Below the pieces are notes generated by a model that worked only from the letters and a program-made list of their open reading frames with translations, searched no databases and had not been told where the DNA came from. The translations under genes were made by a program, and so were the position numbers. This document shows, one piece after another, positions 46,446-55,193 of a DNA stretch of 64,000 bases; position 1 is the stretch's first letter, and each line of letters starts with the position of its first letter. The stretch comes from Pseudomonadota bacterium. GTDB taxonomy: Bacteria; Pseudomonadota; Gammaproteobacteria; Burkholderiales; Burkholderiaceae_C. The stretch covers positions 1-64,000 of the forward strand of contig JAIUPQ010000002.1 of NCBI GenBank assembly GCA_020161145.1. The letters are read 5' to 3'.

Positions 46446-48325
46446 TCGTCGGCACCGCAGGCCACATCGACCACGGCAAGACCACGCTGGTGCGTGCGCT
46501 CACCGGCGTGGACACCGACCGGCTGGCCGAAGAAAAGCGGCGCGGCATCAGCATCGAGCTGGGCTACGCCTTCATGGCCGGCCCCGACGGCACGCGCATC
46601 GGCTTTGTGGATGTGCCCGGTCACGAGCGGTTGGTGCACACCATGCTGGCCGGCGCCACCGGGCTGGATCTGGCGCTGCTGCTGGTGGCGGCCGACGATG
46701 GTGTGATGCCGCAGACGCGCGAGCACCTGGCCGCACTGGTGTTGCTGGGCCTGCCGCGGGCCATCGTGGCCTTGACCAAGACCGACCGCGTCAGCCCCGA
46801 ACGCCTGGTCGAGGTGCAGGCCCAGGTGCAGGTGCTGCTGGCGGACACGCCGCTGGCCGGCTCGCCCATGGTGCCGGTGTCGGCCACCACTGGCGTGGGG
46901 CTGGACGCGCTGCGGGCGCGGCTGCTTGATGCCGCCCGCAGCCCCACGGTGCGTCCGCTGGGCGCGGCCTTCCGCCTGGCCATCGATCGCGCCTTCGCAT
47001 TGCCCGGGGCCGGCACCGTGGTCACCGGCAGCGTGCATGCCGGGCGCGTGCAGGTGGGCGATGAGTTGGTGCTGGTGCCGGGCGGCAGCCGCGTGCGCGT
47101 GCGCAGCGTCCATGCCCAGAACCAGGCCACCGAGGCCGCGGAGGCCGGGCAACGCGCCGCACTGGCGCTGGTGGGCGTGGCGCACGACGCGGTCGCGCGC
47201 GGGCAATGGGTGGTGGCGCCCGAGGCCGCGCTGCACACCGACCGGCTCGACGCCTGGCTCACCGTCTGGCCCGGCGAGGCCCGCCCGCTGCGCTCGGGCG
47301 CCCCCGTGCACGTGCACCTGGGCGCGGCGGCCGTCATGGCCAGCGTGGCCGTGCTGGAGGCGGGCGACGCGCTGGCACCCGGCGCCAGCGGCTGGGTGCA
47401 GTTGGTGCTGCGCCAGCCCATGGGCGCCTGGGCCGGCGACCGCGTGGTGCTGCGCGACGCCGCCGCCAGCCGCATGGTGGCCGGCGGCGTGGTGCACGAC
47501 CCGCATGCGCCCGCACGCTACCGCCGCACGCCGCAGCGGCTGAGCCAGCTGGCGGCGCTGGCACTGCCCACGCCGGCGGCGCGACTGGCCGCGCTGCTGG
47601 ACGCGTCACCCAACGGCCTGGACGCTGCGCGCCTGGGCGCAGCCCACGGGGCGGCGCTGGCGCCGCCGCCCGATGCACTGGCCCAGGACGGCTGGCTGCT
47701 GGCCGCCCGCCATGCCGATGCGGCTGCAGCGCTGGTGCTGGCCACGCTGGCGGCCCACCACGCCCGCCAGCCCGACGAGCCCGGCCCCGATGCCGCCCGG
47801 CTGCGGCGGCTGGCCTTGCCCCGGTTGGCGGCGCCGCTGTGGCCGGCGCTGCTGGCCGGCTTGCGCGGCGCGGGCCAGGTGATGGTGGCTGGTGCCTTCG
47901 TGCAACTGCCTGCCCATGCGGTGGCCTTGTCGGCGGCCGAGCGGCGGCTGGCACAGCAGGTGGCGGCGTCGCTGGCCACCGCTGGCTTCGAGGGCGCCTG
48001 GGTGCGCGACCTGGCCCGCGACGCCGGCCAGCCCGAGGCGCTGACCCGCCTGACGCTGGCCCGGCTGGCGCAGCGCGGCGAGTTGCACCAGATCGTCAAA
48101 GACCTTTACCTGCCGCCGGCCACCCTGCAACGCCTGGTCGCCTTGGCCCGCGATGTGGCGGCGTCACAAGGCGGCGCGCTCACGGCGGCGCGGTTTCGCG
48201 ACGCCACCGGGCTGGGCCGCAAGCGGGCCATTCAGGTGCTGGAGTACTTCGACCGCGTGGGGCTGACGCGCCGCGTGGGCGACGCGCATCGGCTGCGCCC
48301 GCAGGCTGGCCTGTTACTCGGCTAG
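46442..48325 (+). CDS. selB: selenocysteine-specific elongation factor SelB
   Basis: 627 residues. GTPase motifs [18 protein letters not shown] and TKTD; then three beta-barrel domains and C-terminal winged helices that bind SECIS (ending [25 protein letters not shown]). It brings Sec-tRNA to the ribosome at the UGA. Last protein gene of the fdn-sel block, 31 nt before tRNA-Sec. Confidence 0.96.
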   Translation: MIVGTAGHIDHGKTTLVRALTGVDTDRLAEEKRRGISIELGYAFMAGPDGTRIGFVDVPGHERLVHTMLAGATGLDLALLLVAADDGVMPQTREHLAALVLLGLPRAIVALTKTDRVSPERLVEVQAQVQVLLADTPLAGSPMVPVSATTGVGLDALRARLLDAARSPTVRPLGAAFRLAIDRAFALPGAGTVVTGSVHAGRVQVGDELVLVPGGSRVRVRSVHAQNQATEAAEAGQRAALALVGVAHDAVARGQWVVAPEAALHTDRLDAWLTVWPGEARPLRSGAPVHVHLGAAAVMASVAVLEAGDALAPGASGWVQLVLRQPMGAWAGDRVVLRDAAASRMVAGGVVHDPHAPARYRRTPQRLSQLAALALPTPAARLAALLDASPNGLDAARLGAAHGAALAPPPDALAQDGWLLAARHADAAAALVLATLAAHHARQPDEPGPDAARLRRLALPRLAAPLWPALLAGLRGAGQVMVAGAFVQLPAHAVALSAAERRLAQQVAASLATAGFEGAWVRDLARDAGQPEALTRLTLARLAQRGELHQIVKDLYLPPATLQRLVALARDVAASQGGALTAARFRDATGLGRKRAIQVLEYFDRVGLTRRVGDAHRLRPQAGLLLG

Positions 48326-48356
48326 AGTCGGCGCTTTTCTTTTTTGCCTTTGCAGT

Positions 48357-48451
48357 GGAGGGGCAACGGTCCTGGTGGGCCGGCCGGGCTTCAAACCCGG
48401 TGGGTGGCGCCACGCGCCGCCGGGTGGGTTCGACTCCCATGCCCCTCCGCC
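48357..48451 (+). tRNA. selC: tRNA-Sec (UCA anticodon)
   Basis: Eight-bp acceptor stem GGAGGGGC (48357-48364) with GCCCCTCC (48441-48448), long variable arm, anticodon TCA at 48391-48393 in loop CTTCAAA, T loop GGTTCGACTCC, discriminator G. The genome gives GCC then C, so the final A of CCA is not encoded. Lies just after selB, in the same orientation. Confidence 0.95.
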
Positions 48452-48512
48452 CTCGCCAGGGCTGACAGGACGGATGCATGGCGCTTTTGAACCCCCTGCA
48501 GGTGCGACCCGC

Positions 48513-49175
48513 ATGAACCCCTCCAGCTGGATGCCGCCCGTGGCCTGGAGCCTTTCTCACGCCCAGACGGTGATCGAGGCGGCGGCCACCGTGGCCTTTG
48601 CCGCCTCGGGCCTGCTGGAGGCGGCGCGCAAGCGGCTGGACGTGGTGGGCGTGTGCGTGGTGGCCGGTCTGGCCGCGTTTGGCGGCGGCACGCTGCGCGA
48701 CGTGCTGCTGGACCGGCGGCCGTTCTTCTGGGTGGCGCACGCCAACTGGTTGTGGGTGCTGCTGGTGGCCTGTGTGGCGGCCATGTGGCTGCTGCGCGCC
48801 CGCCACGTGCCCATCACCCAGCGCGCCATGCAATGGCCCGATGCGCTGGGCCTGGGCCTGTTCAGTGCCAGCGGCACCCAGATCGCGCTGCAAATGAGCC
48901 TGCCGCCGCTGGTGGCGGTGCTGATGGGTGTGGTCACGGCGGTGTGCGGCGGCATGCTGCGCGACATCGTCATCAACGAGATTCCCACCGCGCTCTACGA
49001 CCGGCGCCCCTATGCCGTCTGTGCGTTCGCCGGTGGCTGGGTGCTGGTGGGCCTCAACCACCTGCGCATGGACGATGCCTGGGCGCTGCCGCTGGCGGCG
49101 GCCACAGCCACGCTGCTGCGGGTGGCCGGCATGCTGACCGAGGTGAGGCTGCCAAGCTGGCGCGAGGACTTGTAG
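48513..49175 (+). CDS. TRIC/UPF0126 family membrane channel (YicG-like)
   Basis: 220 residues, seven membrane helices in two repeats. Each repeat holds the family motif: GLAAFGGGTLRDVLLDRRPFFW and TAVCGGMLRDIVINEIPTAL. Bacterial homologues form trimeric monovalent cation channels. Start ATG 48513 (MNPSSW) avoids reading through the tRNA-Sec gene. Confidence 0.9.
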   Translation: MNPSSWMPPVAWSLSHAQTVIEAAATVAFAASGLLEAARKRLDVVGVCVVAGLAAFGGGTLRDVLLDRRPFFWVAHANWLWVLLVACVAAMWLLRARHVPITQRAMQWPDALGLGLFSASGTQIALQMSLPPLVAVLMGVVTAVCGGMLRDIVINEIPTALYDRRPYAVCAFAGGWVLVGLNHLRMDDAWALPLAAATATLLRVAGMLTEVRLPSWREDL

Positions 49176-49188
49176 CGGCCCACCGCGC

Positions 49189-50019
49189 TCAGGCGCCGGT
49201 GGCCACCGGGCGCGCCGGGTCGGCCGACCACTCGCTCCACGAGCCGGGGTAGAGCGCCGCGCCAGGCAGGCCGGCAATGGCCATGGCCAGCAGGTTGTGG
49301 CAGGCCGTCACGCCCGAGCCGCATTGGTGCACCTGCTTTGCCGGTTCACCCAGCGCGGCGAAGGCGGCGCGCAATTCGGCCGCCGGCTTGAAGCGGCTGT
49401 CGGCCTGCAGGTTGTCTTTGTAGAAGCGGTTGACGGCACCGGGGATGTGGCCGGCGCGGCTGTCCAGTGGCTCGGTCTCGCCGCGGTAGCGCTCGCCCGC
49501 ACGGGCATCCACCACGGTGTAGCCCGCCAGCGCATCGGCCTGCCGTGTGGGCATGGCCGGTTGCGGCTGCGCGGGGTAGGGCAGGGCGCCCTCGCGCAGC
49601 GGCGGCACTTCGGTGGTGAGCGCACCGCCTGCGGCCAGCCAGGCGGGCAGGCCGCCGTCCAGCACGGCCACGGCCTCGTGGCCCAGCCAGCGCAGCAGCC
49701 ACCAGGCGCGTGCGGCATACATGCCGCCGTCGGCGTCGTAGGCCACCACGCGGCTGGTGGGGGTGATGCCCCAGGCGGCCACGCGCTGCGCGAAAGCGGT
49801 GCGATCGGGCAGCGGGTGGCGCCCGCCCACGCGCGGGCCAGCCGGGTGTTTGGGGCCGCTCAAATCCTGCTCCAGATGGGCGTAGTGGGCGCCCGGCACA
49901 TGGCCCTCGGCATAGGCGCGTGCGCCCGCGCCCGGGTCGATCAGGTTGTAGCGGCAATCCAGCCAGACGATGGCCGGGTCTTGCCCTGCAGCGGCGGTGG
50001 TGATCAGCGGGGTGTTCAT
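49189..50019 (-). CDS. sseA: 3-mercaptopyruvate/thiosulfate sulfurtransferase (tandem rhodanese)
   Basis: 276 residues, two rhodanese domains. The catalytic loop is CGSGVTA in the C-terminal domain, closer to mercaptopyruvate sulfurtransferase (CGSGVTA) than to thiosulfate:cyanide rhodanese (CRKGVT). The N-terminal domain has VVAYDADGGMYAARAWWLLR and GHEAVAVLDGG. The start overlaps the upstream exporter gene by 4 bp. Confidence 0.92.
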   Translation of the reverse strand: MNTPLITTAAAGQDPAIVWLDCRYNLIDPGAGARAYAEGHVPGAHYAHLEQDLSGPKHPAGPRVGGRHPLPDRTAFAQRVAAWGITPTSRVVAYDADGGMYAARAWWLLRWLGHEAVAVLDGGLPAWLAAGGALTTEVPPLREGALPYPAQPQPAMPTRQADALAGYTVVDARAGERYRGETEPLDSRAGHIPGAVNRFYKDNLQADSRFKPAAELRAAFAALGEPAKQVHQCGSGVTACHNLLAMAIAGLPGAALYPGSWSEWSADPARPVATGA

Positions 50020-50924
50020 GTGGCAACTGTCGCATGGCGCAGCCGGGTGGCCCACAGGCCGGCGACGACGATGAGGCCGATGCCCGCCAGGCTGGGCGCC
50101 GACAGCCGCTCGCCAAACAGCGCGAGGCCAAAGCCGAACGAGAACGCAATGCCCAGGTAGTTGAGGCTGGCGTTGGCCAGCGGCTGACCGATGGCGTAGG
50201 CGCGCGTCATCATCATCTGCGCCGCCGTGGCCAGCACGCCGGTGCCGATGAGCGCCGCCAGGCCGCCAGGCGTGTGGCTTTGAAAGCCATGGCCCAGCGT
50301 CAGCAGCACGCCCACCACGGCACTGGCCAGCGAGAAGTAAAAGACCACGCGGTACTCGGGCTCGCCCGCCCGGCCCAGCGCACCGACTTGCAGATAGGCC
50401 AGCGCCGCCAGCATGCCCGAGGCCAGGCCGGCGCCGGCGGCCAGGTACTGGCTGGCCACAAAGCTGGGTCGCAGCACCAGCGTGACGCCGGCAAAGCCCA
50501 GCAGCACGGCGCCCACCAGCGCCGGATGCACTTTTGGCGCGCGACCGGCCCAGGCGGCCAGCACCAGGAATGCCGCCATCCAGACCGAGGACATGTAGTT
50601 CAGCGTGACCGCCGTGGCCAGTGGCAGGTGTGCCATGGCGAAAAACCACAGCACCAGCGCCGCCACACCGGCCACGCCGCGCCCCAGGTGCATCAGCGGC
50701 ACGGTGGTGCGCAGGCTGCCGCCGCGCCACAGCGTGAGGGCGGCGATGACGATGAAGCCGACCATGCCCCGGTAAAAGACGATCTCGCCCGTGCCATAGC
50801 GCGCCGACGCCAGCTTGACGCAGGCGGCCATGGCGGCAAACAGCAAGGTGGCACCCACCATCAGCCAGGCGGCATGGTGGCGAACACGGGCAAGACGGGC
50901 CAGCGGCATGGGGCCAATGTGCAA
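50016..50924 (-). CDS. EamA/DMT family transporter
   Basis: 302 residues, ten membrane helices in two EamA repeats (FYRGMVGFIVIAALTLW and ANASLNYLGIAFSFGFGLALFGE). Substrate unknown; family exports amino acids or metabolites. Translationally overlapped with the sulfurtransferase, so a sulfur-compound link is possible but inferred. An internal ATG at 50909 is an alternative start. Confidence 0.9.
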   Translation of the reverse strand: MHIGPMPLARLARVRHHAAWLMVGATLLFAAMAACVKLASARYGTGEIVFYRGMVGFIVIAALTLWRGGSLRTTVPLMHLGRGVAGVAALVLWFFAMAHLPLATAVTLNYMSSVWMAAFLVLAAWAGRAPKVHPALVGAVLLGFAGVTLVLRPSFVASQYLAAGAGLASGMLAALAYLQVGALGRAGEPEYRVVFYFSLASAVVGVLLTLGHGFQSHTPGGLAALIGTGVLATAAQMMMTRAYAIGQPLANASLNYLGIAFSFGFGLALFGERLSAPSLAGIGLIVVAGLWATRLRHATVAT

Positions 50925-50975
50925 GCGGCCACCGGAATCGGTGGCCGCTGAGGGTTGAGGGTCAGATGGTGGGGG

Positions 50976-53036
50976 TCAGACCGGCGGCGTCCACAGGGGG
51001 CTCGAATCGACCCAGGTGACGTAATAGCCGCCGTCATAGCCTTCGACTTTGCTGTACACCAGTACAAAGGTCTTGTTGCCCACCTCAGCCAGTTTGCGCC
51101 AGGTGCGATAGACGTAGACCGTACAGACTTGGTCCGGCGGGCAAGTGCCCGCGATGCTGTTATCAGGCAGCCGGTAGGTGGTCATGGCGATCTCGCCGTT
51201 GGCGGTGACCTGCCAGCTCACGGGGCGGCCCATTCGCGGCGTTTCGCCCAGATTGACGTTGAAGAAGCCGCCACTGCGGTCCGCATTGAGCGCCATGCCT
51301 TGGTGCAGGTAAGACACGAGATTGCCGGGCAGCGCATACAGCCACTGTTGCGCCGCAGTGGCGGCGGTAAATGCAGCGCCAGCGGTCTGTTTGACGACCA
51401 TGCAGTCGCACTGTGTGGTGGTGGAGGCGGCGGCACCACCGACGCCAGGGCTGGTCAGGCGGATCAGCCAACGCTCTTCGCCGTCTGCGTCACGCGAGAG
51501 CCGGGAGAGAGTCTGCACTTCGCCGGTGGCATAGGTCAGCGTCAGCGCGGTATCGGTGCGGGCCCAGGTCAACGCGATCTGCGTGCGCTGCAGGCTACCG
51601 GTGCCATTGGCGTTCAGCACCAGGGTGTCGGCGTCGAACTTGCCGCCATTGGCGGCGGGCGGCGTCCACACGCCCGCGTAGGCGCCGCTGGTCAGCTCGG
51701 CCGCAGTGGGGGCCAACAGCGACGCCATGCTCTGGTAGCTGGACGCATACCAGGCGGGGGGCAGTGCCAGGCCAACGCCATCCACGCCGGTGAACTGCCA
51801 GGCGGTCACGCCAGAGGTCTCCGAACCCACGTTGCGACGGGCCTTCAATGCCGTGACGCTGGCGTTTATGAAACCTCCATAACCAGTTGGCACGGACAGG
51901 GTCTGCGGGGCGGCGAAGGTCAGCGTCAGCAGGCCATCACTCACCGCCCAGCGGGCGGGCATGCTGTCGTCAAGCAGGGCAGTGCCGTCCGTGCGCAGCG
52001 TCCACAGCATGGGCGACCGCTGTTGGCCATCGCGCAGTGTGTAGACGGTAAGGCTGCTCTGTGTGGGCTCTGCGTTAAAAGGTACGGTTTGCGAGGCGTC
52101 GATCTTGACGGCGGCGATATCCGCGTCCAGCGCGTTGGCACGGGTCACCAGCTGGGCCGCCACCAAGTTGGTATAGGCTGTTTGGTTGCTCACCAGCGCC
52201 GCCGTGTCGGTGATGCCGGCCGGCAATGCCACCGTGCCGGCCATGATCTGGCGGATGGTGGCGGCGCGCTGCATCAGCGTGTTGCCTTCCACCAGCACGT
52301 TGGCCGCATTCAGCGCCGCCTGGGTGGTGGGCTCGGTGCCGCCGTTGGCCAAGGTGGCCAATGCCGTGCGGGCGGTGGAGAGCGATCCCAGCTTGAGCAC
52401 CGAGTCGAAGCCACTGTCGAGTTGATTGCCCATGTTGGTGGCGCGCGTGGCAAAGGTAGCGACTTCACCCACCAGACTGCGCAGCTTGATGCCAGAGGCG
52501 TCGCCGCTACCTTGGGCAGTCAGCGTGATGAACTGGTTGCCAGTCGTGGCCGTGATGGGCAGCGAATAGCTGCCGTCGGCGGCGGCGGTGGTGGTGAAGG
52601 TCTGGCTGCCGACCTGGGCCGTGACCACGGGGCTGGCCAAGCCGACAGCGCGGCCGATGAGGGTGATCTGGCCCTGCACGGCAATGCTGACGGTGCCCGT
52701 GGCCTGGCCGTTAAAGCGGTCTTTGGCCACGTAGGTGAACTGATCGACCCCGATGTAGCTGGTGTGCGGCCGGTAGACGATTTTGCCGTCCGTGATGGTC
52801 ACGCTGCCGTTGGTGGGCTGGGTGGTGGAGAACAGTTGCAGGGCGTCGCCGTCGGCATCGGTGTCGTTGGCCAGCACGTCCAGCGTCACGCCGGTGGAGT
52901 TCCAGGCGATGGTGGCGCTGTCGGCTCCAGCCACCGGGGCGTGGTTGCTGACGGTGTCGCTGCCGCCGCCGCAGGCGGCCAGCAGCAGGCCGAGGCCGCA
53001 GACGGCCAGGGCACGGGAATGCAGGAGGTGGGACAT
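50976..53036 (-). CDS. large lipoprotein with VCBS/cadherin-like N-terminal domain
   Basis: 686 residues. Lipobox LLLAAC then GGGSD. Residues about 30-115 form a Big/cadherin-like module (VLANDTDADGDALQLF, PTNGSVTITDGKIVYRP) typical of surface proteins. The rest is Ser/Thr/Ala-rich and beta-prone with no recognised family. GGAGTCCCC before the ATG at 53034-53036 supports this start. A TATAGT -10 and an Fnr-type dyad lie upstream. Function unknown. Confidence 0.8.
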   Translation of the reverse strand: MSHLLHSRALAVCGLGLLLAACGGGSDTVSNHAPVAGADSATIAWNSTGVTLDVLANDTDADGDALQLFSTTQPTNGSVTITDGKIVYRPHTSYIGVDQFTYVAKDRFNGQATGTVSIAVQGQITLIGRAVGLASPVVTAQVGSQTFTTTAAADGSYSLPITATTGNQFITLTAQGSGDASGIKLRSLVGEVATFATRATNMGNQLDSGFDSVLKLGSLSTARTALATLANGGTEPTTQAALNAANVLVEGNTLMQRAATIRQIMAGTVALPAGITDTAALVSNQTAYTNLVAAQLVTRANALDADIAAVKIDASQTVPFNAEPTQSSLTVYTLRDGQQRSPMLWTLRTDGTALLDDSMPARWAVSDGLLTLTFAAPQTLSVPTGYGGFINASVTALKARRNVGSETSGVTAWQFTGVDGVGLALPPAWYASSYQSMASLLAPTAAELTSGAYAGVWTPPAANGGKFDADTLVLNANGTGSLQRTQIALTWARTDTALTLTYATGEVQTLSRLSRDADGEERWLIRLTSPGVGGAAASTTTQCDCMVVKQTAGAAFTAATAAQQWLYALPGNLVSYLHQGMALNADRSGGFFNVNLGETPRMGRPVSWQVTANGEIAMTTYRLPDNSIAGTCPPDQVCTVYVYRTWRKLAEVGNKTFVLVYSKVEGYDGGYYVTWVDSSPLWTPPV

Positions 53037-53120
53037 CAGGGGACTCCGATGACGAAGCAGGCAGTTGGGGCGTGCGCGGCACCGAATCGCAAGACTTAAG
53101 TGCACGAACGACAAAAAATT

Positions 53121-53180
53121 ACTATACCGTCCCCCAGATGTCACGCCCGGGCCCGGTTCGTGTCATTTGACGCAGATCAA
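53121..53180 (-). promoter_or_regulatory. possible Fnr/Dnr-dependent promoter of the lipoprotein gene
   Basis: TTGACGCAGATCAA (53167-53180) keeps both TTGA and TCAA and 9 of 10 FNR consensus bases. On the minus strand TATAGT (53121-53126) gives a start near 53114, with the dyad centred about 60 bp upstream, near the class I position. The dyad overlaps the trpS stop codon. One match like this could occur by chance in 64 kb. Confidence 0.4.
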
Positions 53181-54139
53181 TGCGGCCCGAGGTGCAGCGC
53201 GCGGCGCACGTGCTTCATGGTCTCGCGGGCCACGCCACGGGCGCGCTCGGTGCCCAGCTCCAGCAGCCATTGCACCTGCTTGGGCTGGGCCAGGTAGGCG
53301 TCGGCGCGCGCGCGGATGGGTGCCTGCTCGCGCACGATGGCCTCGATCAGCGGCTGTTTGCAGCTCAGGCAGTCGGCAGCCCCTTCGGTGCAGCGGCGGC
53401 CCAGCTCCTGGTGCGTGGCGGCGTCCAGATAGGTGTGCTGCAGCGCGAACACGCCGCACTGCGCGGGCATGCCGGGCGTGGTGGGGGCGGCGCGCACCTT
53501 GGTGGTGACCACCTCGGGCGTGTCGCGCATGGCGATGGCGTTGCCGGCGCGGCTGCTCATCTTGCGGCCGTCCAGGCCGGGCAGGTAGCCGGTGTTGGTT
53601 ACCAGCAGGCGCGGCTCGGTGAGCACCGGCACGCCGGCCTCGCCATGGGCACCGTTGAAATGATGGGCAATGCGCCGCGTCAGCTCGATCAGCGGCTCCT
53701 GGTCTTCGGCCACGGGCACGAAGTCGGCGCGGTGGATCAGGATGTCGGCTGCCTGCAGCAGCGGGTAGGCCAGTTGGCCGAAGGTGCCCGCTTCGGCCGC
53801 GCCGGGCAACTCGCGCAGCCAGGTCTGAGGGGTCACCATGCCCAGCAGGGTGAACAGCTCGGCATGCTCGGGCAGCCGGCTTTGCAGAAACAAGGTGCTG
53901 CGCGCGGGATCGATGCCGGCGGCCAGCCAGTCCACCACCATGTCGTAGATGTGGGCCTCCAGCCGGGGCTCGTCCGATTGCGGGGCGTCGGTCAGCGCAT
54001 GCCAGTCGGCGACGAAGAAAAAGCAGTCGTGGTCGGGTTGCAGCCGCACCCAGTTCTTGAGCACGCCGTGGTAGTGGCCAAGGTGCAGGGCGCCCATGGG
54101 GCGCATGGCAGAGAGAACGCGGGGCGGTTGGGGGCGCAT
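53177..54139 (-). CDS. trpS: tryptophanyl-tRNA synthetase
   Basis: 320 residues from the ATG at 54137-54139; an ATG at 54161-54163 would add eight residues. HIGH motif MGALHLGHYHG and KMSKS motif GRKMSSR. AQCGVFALQHTY and ADCLSCKQPLIE follow as in the compact bacterial class. Charges tRNA-Trp. Divergent from purN. Confidence 0.94.
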   Translation of the reverse strand: MRPQPPRVLSAMRPMGALHLGHYHGVLKNWVRLQPDHDCFFFVADWHALTDAPQSDEPRLEAHIYDMVVDWLAAGIDPARSTLFLQSRLPEHAELFTLLGMVTPQTWLRELPGAAEAGTFGQLAYPLLQAADILIHRADFVPVAEDQEPLIELTRRIAHHFNGAHGEAGVPVLTEPRLLVTNTGYLPGLDGRKMSSRAGNAIAMRDTPEVVTTKVRAAPTTPGMPAQCGVFALQHTYLDAATHQELGRRCTEGAADCLSCKQPLIEAIVREQAPIRARADAYLAQPKQVQWLLELGTERARGVARETMKHVRRALHLGPH

Positions 54140-54187
54140 GGGACGGCGAGGCAAAGCGCGCATTTTCGCAGCGCTACCATGCCGGCC

Positions 54188-54820
54188 ATGAAACGCATCG
54201 TCATTCTGATTTCCGGTCGCGGCAGCAACATGCAGGCCATCGTCGAGCGCTGCCGCAGCGAGGGCTGGCCGGCCGAAGTGGTGGCGGTGCTGAGCAACCG
54301 GCCGGGTGCGGCGGGGCTGGCCTGGGCGGCGCAGCAAGGCGTGGGCACGGGCGCGGTGGACCACAAGGCCTACGCCAGCCGCGAGGCGTTTGACGGCGCG
54401 CTGATGCAGGCCATCGACGCCCAGGCGCCCGATCTGGTGGTGCTGGCCGGTTTCATGCGGGTGCTGACGCCGGCCTTTGTGGCGCATTACGCGGGGCGGT
54501 TGCTCAATATTCACCCCTCATTGCTGCCGGCCTTCCCGGGCCTGCACACCCACCGCCGCGCGCTGGAGACGGGCTGCAAGGTGGCGGGCGCCACGGTGCA
54601 TTTCGTGACGGCTGAACTGGACCATGGCCCCATCGTCGCCCAGGCGGCGGTGGCGGTGCGGCCGGACGACGACGAGGACAGTTTGGCCGCGCGCGTGCTG
54701 GCGCAGGAGCATGTGATCTACCCGCAGGCCGTGCGCTGGTTCGTCGAAGGCGCGCTGGCGCTGGAGGGCAACCAGGTGCGCCAACGCGGCGGTGCCGAGC
54801 AGGCGGTGCTGGCGAGCTGA
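54188..54820 (+). CDS. purN: phosphoribosylglycinamide formyltransferase
   Basis: 210 residues. Starts KRIVILISGRGSNMQAIVE. Catalytic set: NIHPSLLPAFPGLHTH (Asn and His) and HFVTAELDHGPIVAQ (Asp). Third step of purine synthesis with 10-formyl-THF. ATG at 54188 is preferred over 54179 by family starts. The 3' end overlaps the convergent DUF2917 gene by about 100 bp. Confidence 0.95.
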   Translation: MKRIVILISGRGSNMQAIVERCRSEGWPAEVVAVLSNRPGAAGLAWAAQQGVGTGAVDHKAYASREAFDGALMQAIDAQAPDLVVLAGFMRVLTPAFVAHYAGRLLNIHPSLLPAFPGLHTHRRALETGCKVAGATVHFVTAELDHGPIVAQAAVAVRPDDDEDSLAARVLAQEHVIYPQAVRWFVEGALALEGNQVRQRGGAEQAVLAS

Positions 54821-55017
54821 CAGCATGCGCGGCCGTCCAGCGCCTCGATGACCACATGGCGGCGCGCGGGCAGCGGCAGGGTCTGGCCGGGGGCGAGCAG
54901 GTGGTCGGCTGCGTCGCCTTCGATGGTGATCCAGACGTGGCCTTGAGTGACGTGCAGCGTGCGCGGCTGAGGCAGTCGCAGCGAGCGCGGGGTGGGCAGG
55001 GTCAAGGTGTCGGTCAT
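54718..55017 (-). CDS. DUF2917 protein
   Basis: 99 residues from the ATG 55015-55017. Core PRTLHVTQGHVWITIEGDAADHLLAPGQTLPLPARRHVVIEAL is the DUF2917 pattern, a small beta-rich domain of unknown function often next to regulators. The last 30 residues lie over purN and are less family-like; the true protein may matter only up to there. Divergent from the first MocR gene, whose operators lie between. Confidence 0.7.
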   Translation of the reverse strand: MTDTLTLPTPRSLRLPQPRTLHVTQGHVWITIEGDAADHLLAPGQTLPLPARRHVVIEALDGRACCQLASTACSAPPRWRTWLPSSASAPSTNQRTACG

Positions 55018-55102
55018 GGTGGGGCTCCGCAGCACAGGGGGTGCCCCATCGTGGCCGGCCATCGCCCTTGCCGCCAGATCCAGCGGCCGCGTTTGTGCAG
55101 CG

Positions 55103-55184
55103 GTACAGCCGGCGCAGGCGCTGCGTCTGTACTGGCCGGCCAGGGCGCCATCTGTATGCCCACCGCTCCGGGCGATCGATACAG
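55103..55184. promoter_or_regulatory. putative MocR operator array
   Basis: Four half-sites: GTACAG (55103-55108), CTGTAC (55127-55132), CTGTAT (55152-55157) and ATACAG (55179-55184). The middle two form a direct repeat 25 bp apart, as MocR dimers often bind. The array lies between DUF2917 and the MocR gene starting at 55194. Confidence 0.5.
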
Positions 55185-55193
55185 AATCGCCGC

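Noticed and set aside
50955-53099. Long plus-strand frame opposite the 686-residue lipoprotein
   Set aside because: Gly/Arg/His-rich without motifs; the minus frame has a lipobox and ribosome site.
53147-53156. CCGGGCCCGG palindrome as trpS terminator
   Set aside because: Perfect palindrome without loop and the T-tract is about 30 nt away.
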